Shown here in pieces: positions 55,358-64,000 of a stretch of DNA of 64,000 nucleotides. Each line of letters opens with the position of its first letter. The stretch's first letter is position 1. The position numbers and the translations under genes are program-made. Below the pieces are notes generated by a model. The model was given only the letters and a program-made list of their open reading frames with translations, made no database searches and was not told where the DNA came from. Origin of the DNA: Lactifluus volemus (lineage: Eukaryota > Basidiomycota > Agaricomycetes > Russulales > Russulaceae); NCBI GenBank assembly GCA_022376515.1, contig WTXI01000004.1:310001-374000 (forward strand), read 5' to 3'.

Positions 55358-55836
55358 TGTCACGGTAAACGTGACGTGACAGTCACAGGTGACCCTGACT
55401 CATCATTTTCCTCGTTTACTCATTGATATGTTGGACAATTCTCCCACCTTCCGTTTAGTTCCATAACGTTCCGGCTGATTCTGTACGTTTCCATACATTC
55501 ACAGGTACATCCTGAACATTCTAGTACGATCCAATAGCCCAGTATATATATCCCTTGTACCTCTGAGACGGGCCTTAAGCTCGTTCTCCTGTAGAACTCA
55601 GGTAGTCGATACAGCGAGCAATACAAGTGGCTGTTCAGCCTTCCCTTTCCCTTCCCCTCTGAAAGACTGCTTCCTCTTTGAGTGAAGCCTTTGAAGACTT
55701 GTGTGGATCACGCCACAGCCAAGTCTTCTACTCTTTGACTAGACCTTCGCGCCTTAGTCCTTGCGGCCGCTTCGTCGTTCCGCTTAGTCAGCACGACTCA
55801 GACCCGAAACCACGCCACGGTGACCTGACCGTGACA
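55358..55836 (+). repeat. 3' LTR of gypsy copy 2
   Basis: 479 bp. Three substitutions were found by eye against the 5' LTR. Confidence 0.92.
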
Positions 55837-56288
55837 TCGGTAGTGGCATCTAGTTCATCATCTCCTCTGTTGACTTCTAGCTCGGTGAATTGTTTCTATC
55901 AAAATTTCCATTTCAAGATACTGATGCCCCAAGCAACAGGTTTCATCTGCTTCGGCTACATCCAGCGTTAGCTTAGTTAGTTCAAGTAGCTCAACCACTA
56001 CCACTTCTAGCACCACTTTATCCAGTTCTTCCCTCCTTCCCTCTTCTACGTTGAAAGCCCTAGTCCCATCACCGCAGAATGGTGCACAAGTCACACAAAT
56101 GCCCGACGCCACGATTATTGGAGTTTTCGTAGACACTCCTTCGATCTGTGGTAGAGCAAAGTGCATCTCGTAGCTCTTGAGGACGACTGAACCATTTGCG
56201 TCAGCGGCAGCGGCAGCAGCAGCCACTGCATGCTGAGCGTCTCTGCTGCCACCAGCATCTTCCGCTGCGTCCACAGCGTTGGCCAATA

Positions 56289-56671
56289 CTAACTGAACGC
56301 CTCGGGTGCATAACCCAGAATCTCGCCATGCGGACCAATCTCTTCGGGTGGTATAGCCAGCGGTGACACGAACGCCTGCACGTCAGGCGCCCATATGATA
56401 TCATCGTCTCCTGGCACCTGTAAGTGCACATGTCCGTTGACATTACCGTGTGGATGCGGATGCGGATGTAGTTCCTCCACGCTCCCATCTTCTCATCCTC
56501 AGCCTCGCTCTCACTTATGAGCTCGTCCCATGTCGCGCCAACGTCGTCCCACTCATCCACCGGCGCTGCCTCGCACTGTATGAGTCCCATCTCCAGTGGT
56601 GGTGCTGGGTCATCCCAAAGCCTGTCCCAATGAATGCTTGCAAAAAAAGGGTGCACGTGCACCGCCTCCAT
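56289..56671 (-). pseudogene. C-terminal fragment of a protein kinase gene
   Basis: The minus-strand frame from ATG 56671 reads MEAVHVHPFFASIHWDRLW then DPAPPLEMG, the typical end of a fungal protein kinase domain (HPFF..I.W..L) and its Pro-rich exit, followed by an acidic tail (DELISESEAEDEK). After a frame change near 56,470 it continues as GDDDIIWAPDVQAFVSPLAI. None of the kinase catalytic motifs are seen upstream, so only the tail is left. Confidence 0.45.
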
Positions 56672-56946
56672 TGAAAATGCGCTGTCGGAAGGACCTGCAC
56701 CCAGTCACTCGAGTGGATCTCGCACCTGGATAGACCATGAGATGTGAGTGAGAATCTTTAACGATGAAGATCAGGGTGTGGGTTGTTGACTGCAGTAGTT
56801 GGGTTTGCAGACACGGTGAGCATCAAGGACAACTTGGATTGCATGATGTGTGGTCGGACCAATTAGGATTGAGGGTAGAATAGAGCTGTAACTGTAAATA
56901 TAAATGGAGATAATTCAATTTGTTCTGATTTATTGTGTGCATGTGC

Positions 56947-57385
56947 ATGGGAACCTGGCAACTACTGCAATGATAGCAGTAAAATTTCCCACAACACTCA
57001 CTACACATGCACCTGCATGGGGAACCTGGCAACTGCTACAACATTAGTGGTGAAATTTCCCACAATCTCAACACAACACACAATGGGGAACCTGGCAACT
57101 GCCGCAACAATAGCAATGAATTTTCCCACAATACCCACACAACCCACATGCGCAACTTACCGGCAACAGCCGCAACATTAGTGGTGAATTTTCCCACAAT
57201 CTCAACACAATGCGTGCATATTCAAACAAACTCACATGCTCTCGGAAATAGCCACAATGATAGCAATGACAATTCCCACGCTTGACTCACCAAAACGCGG
57301 CCTCAAATAAAAACTCACACGCTCTCGGAAATAGCCGCAACGATAGCGATGAATTTTCCCACAATCTCAACACAACGCGTGTGCA
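56947..57385. repeat. Minisatellite, about six units of 65-90 bp
   Basis: Units share a GGGAACCTGGCAACTG or CGGAAATAGCCGCAAC start, then a GATAGCAATGA/CATTAGTGGTGA segment, TTTCCCACAATCTCAACACAA, and a variable tail. Unit identity falls from left to right. No coding function. Confidence 0.7.
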
Positions 57386-58548
57386 TATTCAAATAAGGAA
57401 ACTGTATCATCACATATAATCACGTAAAGCAGCGGCAAGCTCCATATAGGATGCCAAGATGCAGCAACAATATCGATGAATATTCCCACGGGGGGGGGGG
57501 CAAATTTCTGCGAGAAAATCAGCATAAAACCTCGTTCTCTAAAGAGAACTCGGAACCCGAACCTCCCTCAACAAGGGCAACGAGCACCGCCACCGCCTAT
57601 ACTGGCGGTGCGGTACCACTCAATCTCCGCGGGATTGCAAGATACGTCCAGACGGCATAGATAAGTGGTTACACGGATTTTTTATCATGGAGCTTAGAAA
57701 GATGGGCACAAATATTGGAAGACAGGTTGAGCTCAAAGTATGGAAATTCAAAAAAAGAAAAGATGACTGATGCATGTATAGATGTTTTTTATGACATCAA
57801 TTTGATACCCTTCTTGCGCTCCAGCTCCATGCTATTCATATTTGCGTCGATACCATACTTTCCTCTTACTTGCATCATGCATACAAAGATCGGTGGATGG
57901 AGAAAACGCCAATCTCGTGATAATCACGTATTCTGCCAGTGTGGTATCAAACGCGTTCGGTAAATGTCGTTTATTTATATATGTGGGCAGACGCGTCGAT
58001 GTTGCGGCGTTGTTAGTACTTTGACTGGTGACGATGGGCCCCGTTGGGGGGAGTTAGAGATGCCAAATTTATTAGTCAGCACATCACGGGTTCACACGTT
58101 CACAAGCTGTCAACAAGTCGACCAAGTCGACCAATGAAAAGGAATCACAGTAAACGTAATGATGGCTCAAGAAGTACGCATTGTTTTGGAAGCCGCAGAG
58201 GGAAGGGAGATAGAAATTAGAGAAACTGAGGAAGGGCGTGCCATCATGCAACGAAATCGAAAGGGTGTATGATGGTCATTAACTTTGCATCTTCGGCAAA
58301 CGCGCACCAGAATACGCCAAAGATACGGCAAGTACCCATACGGACCCCTATGCAAAGTGAGTATAGACCCATGTTGATTAAGATAAACAAGTTGGGCTAC
58401 TCAGTGTTGCGATATCATCAATGAAATAAATCCTGGCGGTTGACATGAACAGAAGAGTCGGTGTGAATGTGAGCTCGAGTGAAATATGGGTGGTTGTATC
58501 GAGACGTACTTCAATTTTCAAAACCAGTGCTGTAGCGCCCACACGTAC

Positions 58549-60112
58549 TTAGGCATATCGATCCTCGAGCACCGAGCGATCCACAATGCGGAGGGTCACA
58601 GGATGGCCTGCCACCTGTCTTCCATTGAGAAATGTGATAAGTGCGTCCCGAGCATCGCTTCCTCCAGTATACCCAACCTCCTCAAGGTTTGGAAGGAACC
58701 CCAGTGGTGGCTCTCCATCTTCAGATGGTAAGGACCAGAAGATTTTGCTGACGAGATCATCTTGGACATGAATAGTCTTCGCGTTGGTGAATGGCCTAAG
58801 AAGTTCACGCCACCAACTTCGGTCGACATTGTTGTGCGATTCTGATGATTGATTGTGCTCATGGTAGCTGAGTGTGACTTTCTCGACAACCGAGAGTACG
58901 GGTGAAAAGGTACCAAATAATTGCGCCGCAGTCGTAACCTGCCAGTCGAGATTTCCGCACCAGATCTGCAACAACACCTTCCGACTCGGAGGGACCGCAT
59001 GTAAGGTAAGGGCAAAGGCACCGAAAGTTACCTGAACAGCGGTAAATCCCAGGTTCTCTGATGTTTGTATGAACTGCAAGAGGCGGGGAAAAGTAAAGCG
59101 GGGCTGGTGATTAAGATGGACTTGAAGTTGGTTGAGGAAAGGGGCGCTGACCCGAGCCACAAGACCTTCCAAATATGTCGCCGTACCTTTGAATAGAAAG
59201 AAGCGTAGGTTAGGAAGTACGATCATATCCGGGGTCTGGTGCAACTGCCTTTCAACATCGCGGTTGGGAGGAGGGAAACGAAATCCAATGGACAGTCTCT
59301 CCAGCTGGGCCATAAGCGAAAGCTGGGTAAGTATATAACTTGGAGGGAAATAGGCCGATGCCGGGATACCGAGAAGCTCGAGAGTGACGAGTCCCGCGGC
59401 AGTTGTGAGTAAGGGTGATCCAATTGGAAGGAAAGCCATCGACAGTACGAGATGGCGTAGATTGGGGGCTTGAAACGTTACAGGAAGGTCCACTTCGGTC
59501 CAAGAATGGATATACATGCGCTCCAGAGCGGGGAATTGATCATCCATAACTGTGAGGAACTTCCCCGCATTTGGGAAATTCCAAAGGTCAATGCGACGAA
59601 CGCGATCGCGGTGTGAGAGTGCGAGCAATATACCCGATTCATCTTCTTCTGTGATCGTCCGGCGCAAATCCGTAGAGTGATAATGGATGGTGAGTGGTAG
59701 GGGTGGCGAATGTGCGAGCATGTCCGCTACAGGCACACCATTGGTGCAGTAGAGATGAAGGGCGAGCCGAGATGGTGATTCAAGAATAATATTTCGCCAC
59801 AGTCGACAAACATGCGCTAGTTTGTACCACCAACGTTCGTGTTGCGATTTACGTCTCAACAGGCCCTTCTCAGCTTCCAGTTCTGCCAGCCGATAGAGAT
59901 GAAATATATTGAGAAGCACGTCGTCGTTGAGGATATGGATAGGTGTGTGGCGTGTGCTTCTGTTTAGCCCTATTGATTCTCAAGGATGTGAACAGATCAG
60001 AGACCACAACTTCAAGTTGAAGGATTTGGAACTCACGACTTGGTTCATGTCGGCAGCCCGCGAGCCTTCTAATGAGGGAAGGACAACTTATTGTAGAGAA
60101 GCAACCAGGCAT
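58549..60112 (-). CDS. F-box protein, paralogue 7
   Basis: Exon 1 is 60112..60037 (ATG MPGCFSTISC, ending RHEPS), intron 59970..60036 (67 nt, GTGAGT..AATAG), exon 2 is 59969..58549; 498 residues. F-box ILNDDVLLNIFHLYRL and WWYKLAHVCRLWRNIIL; leucine-rich remainder intact. Closest to paralogue 5 (17.3-18.9 kb), and shares its end RIVDR and the DRYA tail. The exon-1 repeat EPSLEPS of paralogues 3 and 5 is absent. Confidence 0.85.
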
Positions 60113-60172
60113 AGAGACGTGGATGTGGTTGAAGAGCTCACGGTGTAACAATGGCGATAGTGAGGATGGACG

Positions 60173-60697
60173 ATGCTCCGTCCTCCCGTCGCCAGTGGCG
60201 CTGTTCTCAGGCGCTGGGTCAAGTCCAGAACGGGCATGTTCATATGCGTGCCCCTAACACGTGCGCATCATGACACAGCGCGGAGGATGTACCTCGGGCT
60301 CATCGTCTACAAACAGTTCAAGAAGTTACAAGAACTGCCCACTGACACTTTCGTGAACACATTCTACACAACAGGCCAAGAGCGCGTCTGCGCTGCGCTG
60401 GTGAGCATCCTACAAAGATGGACATACAGGACCTTCTACAGCAGATGGAAGTTTTTGGTGTCCGTCAAGGTGTCCGTTGTTTCAAACGATGACCGGCAAA
60501 GCACACGTGGCGATGACTCACTGACTCTTAGGAAGCTGGCGTGGCGAATCTGTTGCTCCCGTGTCGTCTCTGCCTTCCGCCTTGAGTACCACCTACAGAC
60601 AGCTCAAGTTCGGTCTTCCGACTCGGACGCATATACTACACAAAACGCCACGAATGTCTTACAAATATGGACGTACACGGGGTACTGGTGGCGATGA
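60173..60697 (+). other. Open frame in spacer, duplicate of 18906..19448
   Basis: About 174 codons open on the plus strand and closely similar to the frame at 18.9-19.4 kb. See that entry for the doubtful coding status. Confidence 0.22.
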
Positions 60698-61291
60698 CTG
60701 ACTGATTCTTGGAGGGTTGCATACATGCCGTTGCCGCGTGACCCCGCCTTGCTGCATCGCATCGTGCCGCCGTCTCGGTACCACCACAGAGATCACAACT
60801 ATGCTTCTGTAAGCCACAATCGCACCGCTGATGCACGTGGGTCGAGGTTGCCGCATCCTTGGTACTGAAGCACGAAGAGTATGCGTCAAACGTGAGTGTA
60901 TGGTGCGATGGATGCGCGGGGAGTGCTAAGGCGGGTGGAGATCTCAACATAGCGACGGAGAAGTAGGTCACGTGATTTCAAGACTCGACAAGCGGTAGGT
61001 ATACTAGTAACCTAATTGGTAGCAGTCATAGTACATACATTACAGGGACATGCTATCTAACCTCAAGTTATAGTTGGACAGTCCAAGGGATAGTGTGTGG
61101 ACACGAAACGTCGGATACAAGAACTAGGGTGAGATACTAAGTGCTGTCATAACTATCTCCTTGATGCCGCGATTTAATTATGTGGTCATGACGAACAAGG
61201 CAGCTGGTATGAGAGTGAGCGCTAGCGAGATATAGACATTTATACTGAGACGCACTGCGTTCCACCACCTATTATCGCCGGAGCACTCACG

Positions 61292-62831
61292 CTAGTTCGA
61301 GTCATCGAGGAACATTGCATGATCTACCTCACGCAGGCTCACGGGACGCCCTGCTACTCGTCGTGCATCGACGAACGCATTAAGTACATCCCGAGCATCG
61401 AGCCCTCCAGAATATCCAACCTCTTCAAGGTTCGGAAGGAGCTCCAGTGGCGGCTCGCCATCGTTAGATGGTAAAGAACGAAAGATTTTGTCAACGAGGT
61501 CATCTTGAACATGAATGGTCTCCGCGTTGGTGAATGGCCTGAGGAGTTCACGCCATTGTCTTCGGTCGACATCGTTGTGCCATTCTGATGATTGATCATG
61601 CTCCTCGTGAGCGAGTGTGACTTGCTCCACGACGGAGTATACAGGTGAAAGTGCACCGAGGACTTGCACCGCGGATGCTACCTGCCAGTCCAGGTGTCTG
61701 CACATGATATACAGCTGCAAGGGGGGGTTATTCAGAGGCTCCGCCATCAAGGAGACGGCGAATGCGTAGAAAGTTATCTTGATAGCATTAAATCTGAGGC
61801 CCTCCGATGTTTGCATGAACTGCAGGAGGCGTGGAGCAGTGAAGGAAAGCTGACTATAAAGATTGACACTAAGAATGCTGAGGGAAGGGGCGCTGATCCG
61901 TGCTACAAGACTCTCCAAATATCTGGTCGTACCTTGGAATACAAACTGGCGTAGGTTGGGAAGTGTGACTTGGGTAATACTCGGAGTCTGGCGCAACTGC
62001 CTTTCAACGTCACGGTTGGGAAGAGGGGATTTGAATGCAATGGCTAGCTCCTCCAGCTGGGCCATAAGCGAAAGTCGGGTAAGTATATAACTTGGAGGGA
62101 AGTAGGCGGATGCCGGGATACTGAGAAGATATAGAGTGACGAGGCTAGCAGTAGTTGTGAGTAAGGGTGACCGAATAGGAAGGGAAGCTGTCGACAGCAA
62201 GAGATGGCGTAGATTGGGGGCTTGAAACGTTACAGGAAGGACCATCTCAGCCCGAGAATGGATAACCATGCGTTCCAGAACTGGGAACTGATCCTCCATA
62301 ACCATCAAAATGTTCCCTAAATTTGTGGGCAGCCATAGCCAAATGCGACGCGCGCGATCACGGTGCGAGAGGGCAAGGAGTATACCCGATTCATCTTCTG
62401 CTGTTATCTCTCCATTCAGGTCATAATAAATGGTGAGTGGCAGAGGTGGTGAATGTGCGAGCATGTCCGCTACAGGCACACCTTGGGTACAGAAGAGACT
62501 AAGGTCCAACTGGGATGGTGATTCAAGAATAATGTTTCGCCATTGTCGACAAACATGCGCCAATTTGTACCACCAACGCTGGCGGGACCAATTAATAGTC
62601 AATCCGTCAATTTCGTCTTCATATTCATCCGGGTGTGCCAGTCGATAGTGTTCAAATACATTGAGAAGCACATCATGGTTGAGCGTATAGATAGGTGAGT
62701 GCCAGTGTCGTCTAGGCTCTATTTCATATTCGAGTTGGTGAAAAGATCAGGGTCACAGAGTTTGGCGACTTACAACTCGAGGAAATTTGGACTAGCCCTC
62801 CTTTAAGGGGGAGAGAAGTGATGGCAGGCAT
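61292..62831 (-). CDS. F-box protein, paralogue 8, with a stop at the main splice junction
   Basis: Second-subfamily copy. Exon 1 is 62831..62774 (ATG MPAITSLPLKGGLVQISSS), intron 62719..62773 (55 nt, GTAAGT..AATAG), exon 2 is 62718..61292 (474 residues, F-box TLNHDVLLNVFEHYRL, WWYKLAHVCRQWRN). The joint is phase 1, but the last base of exon 1 is T where paralogue 2 has G, so T plus AG makes TAG. Intron retention also meets a stop. Splicing at a weaker GTTGTA donor three bases earlier (exon end 62777) would give an AAG codon and a complete protein of about 493 residues. The long exon 2 has no other damage. It may be a very young pseudogene or depend on that donor. Confidence 0.7.
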
Positions 62832-63650
62832 ATAATCGGGGGTGCGGTTGAAGCATCGGTCCCGCGGCGGTGTCTTTGGGCGCTTCGCGCTAAGCGTTGA
62901 ACCACTTTCTTTATCACCGTCGTCGTCACCATCGTCGTAAGCCTCACCCCATTTTTCCACATCTTCACACATTTACCTACGTTCATACGTGCACGTGTAC
63001 AGCACTGACGGGCCAGGTAAGTATTTCACTGCAGCCCACCGACGCCGCTCAGTCGCGTACGCTGGTCAAGGTGTAGGAACATTGGAATAGGAGCAGAAGC
63101 GGGAGGCTGTGGTAAGTCGAAACTCTCTCGACAGAGCACTAGCTTCGTTCCATGGAAGGAAGGTATACCTTGTTACGCAACGTTGACAGCTACTTCATTG
63201 AGTGCCAGATTATGTTCAATGTCATCATTTCTCAAACACACGAATCCGAGTCGGAGCAGCTAAGGTGCAAGCATTACTTGTACTGTCAACGAGTGATATG
63301 AGGGGAAGAGAAATGATAGTTTGCGATTCCGCAGAAACAACAAACCGCTCGACTATCGCCTCGCCAAATTCTGCGCTTTACGCGCGGTGCCCACCTCCAC
63401 AGCCAAGCTACGTAACTGTCCTCACCGCCATCCTGCCACTCTCATGGAGATACGCCGCCACTGCAACCACGACCGCGCTTCTGTTAGATGCCGCGCGTTC
63501 TGCCGACCCATGTGCAATTGAGGTGACCTAAGTTATGTTCGAGTGGCGGAGGCAAAGCGACGGAAAGGTACATGTAGATGTGAGCATGCCAAACCTCATA
63601 CCATGTACATTCTCTAGGACGTCTGTAGTCTCTGCCCCGGAGATATGCTT
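62832..63650. other. Intergenic, no gene seen
   Basis: The first part is the upstream region of the last F-box gene. A plus-strand frame at about 63,202-63,531 has no recognisable features. Confidence 0.4.
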
Positions 63651-63652
63651 GA

Positions 63653-63997
63653 TCATCGATGCGAGATGTTACACAAGCACAAACTTAAGCGGAGGATGTG
63701 GTCTTCGATCCCTGTAAGGTCTTTCTTCTTGAGTCCAATGACAGCCAGCCGATTGCCGACATTCTCATCATTCGGAATCCCTGCGTTCTCGTAGGCCATA
63801 TCCTTGCCCACAGTATCATCTGGGGGAGTCGCTCTCGCCTGAACACCCGTGGAAGAAGCTGTTTCGATGCATCTGCATACACGTGAGCTGTCCGGATCGC
63901 GTCGGTTAGACACGTTCACTAGCAAACGAGTTTGCTCACCCCTCGTGATATAAAACGTTCCACCTGACAGGGTCATCAACAGCTTTGAGCTGATCAT
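63653..63997 (-). CDS. Partial hypothetical protein at the right edge
   Basis: Open minus-strand frame of 114 codons up to the window end, without a stop until 63,653. It reads LSGGTFYITRGEQTRLLVNV, then a polar stretch (TPPDDTVGKDMAYENAGIPN). Its composition looks protein-like but no family is recognised and the start lies outside or is uncertain. Confidence 0.3.
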   Translation of the reverse strand: MISSKLLMTLSGGTFYITRGEQTRLLVNVSNRRDPDSSRVCRCIETASSTGVQARATPPDDTVGKDMAYENAGIPNDENVGNRLAVIGLKKKDLTGIEDHILRLSLCLCNISHR

Positions 63998-64000
63998 CCA

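Larger units (their letters stand above)
48202..55836 (+). mobile_element. Ty3/gypsy chromovirus, copy 2
   Basis: 7,635 bp, plus orientation, LTRs 48202..48680 and 55358..55836 (479 bp each, three differences seen), target duplication TCGGT (48197..48201, 55837..55841). Same family and gene order as copy 1, roughly 90-95 percent identical in coding parts by eye. The LTR identity means a recent insertion, yet gag, pol and the third ORF all carry frameshifts or stops. It lies in a host gene. Confidence 0.92.
47930..56173 (+). pseudogene. Secreted Ser/Thr-rich protein gene split by gypsy copy 2
   Basis: 5' part 47930..48201: ATG, then a signal peptide (hydrophobic LLISFAILLALTPSASA) and RVSPGSVHHRDHAHL, followed by a Ser/Pro-rich stretch. 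The retrotransposon enters at 48,202. After it, removing one TCGGT copy keeps the frame (VASSSSSPLLTSSS) to 55884, then a 55-nt intron 55885..55939 (GTGAAT..CAACAG) and exon 55940..56173 with a Ser/Thr-rich run and a C-terminal part that has two Cys (SICGRAKC). The uninterrupted gene would give about 182 residues. Its N-terminus resembles secreted, probably wall-associated, proteins of agaricomycetes. No enzyme domain is seen. The insertion should abolish normal expression. Confidence 0.6.
57600..61030. repeat. Segmental duplication, copy B (contains F-box paralogue 7)
   Basis: Direct copy of 16,222-19,786; homology covers 3' flank, gene and upstream spacer, and ends at about 61,030. Confidence 0.75.

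Overview
The window is nuclear DNA of a filamentous basidiomycete, most likely an agaricomycete (mushroom-forming fungus). The evidence is short spliceosomal introns (53 to 77 nt, GT..AG), a KDZ (Kyakuja-Dileera-Zisupton) transposon of agaricomycete type, chromodomain Ty3/gypsy elements, and a large F-box family whose members carry the F-box at the N-terminus. No rRNA genes or confident tRNA genes were seen. Coordinates were counted by hand; splice sites were chosen by GT..AG signals and phase continuity, and no search tool was used.

Layout: (1) 0-21.5 kb and 57.6-62.8 kb hold eight paralogous F-box genes, all on the minus strand. Each has a small first exon and a large second exon joined by a phase-1 intron. 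They are separated by spacers that are themselves repeated, so the locus grew by segmental duplication; one roughly 3.5 kb unit is present twice (16.2-19.8 and 57.6-61.0 kb). Two unrelated hypothetical genes (2.8-3.9 kb plus, 13.5-14.3 kb minus) and a broken DUF6535-like membrane-protein gene lie between them.

(2) 21,594-39,538 is one KDZ DNA transposon with about 600-bp terminal inverted repeats and an 8-bp target duplication, inserted in the spacer upstream of the F-box gene at 19.9-21.5 kb. It carries a KDZ transposase gene with two in-frame TGA codons, an HMG-box-like accessory gene cut by a 607-bp solo LTR, and a third multi-exon gene of unknown function. A complete Ty3/gypsy chromovirus (31,738-39,380, minus) is nested in its right inverted repeat.

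(3) 39.5-43 kb resumes the duplicated spacer, now carrying a Harbinger-type MITE and a poly(A)-tailed retroposed zinc-finger ORF. 43-48 kb is repeat-rich (a solo LTR of 937 bp, TTAAGC-rich repeats, a gag-like fragment, pyrimidine-rich low complexity). (4) A second gypsy copy (48,202-55,836, plus) splits a gene for a secreted Ser/Thr-rich protein. A kinase-tail fragment and a minisatellite follow, then the second F-box block.

How it fits together: the F-box genes probably encode alternative SCF ubiquitin-ligase receptors. Almost everything else is a nested record of transposition. The most notable points are the gypsy elements' sequence signature for self-priming (primer site complementary to their own LTR), their extra third ORF with two CCHC zinc knuckles after pol, and the fully reconstructable KDZ nest.
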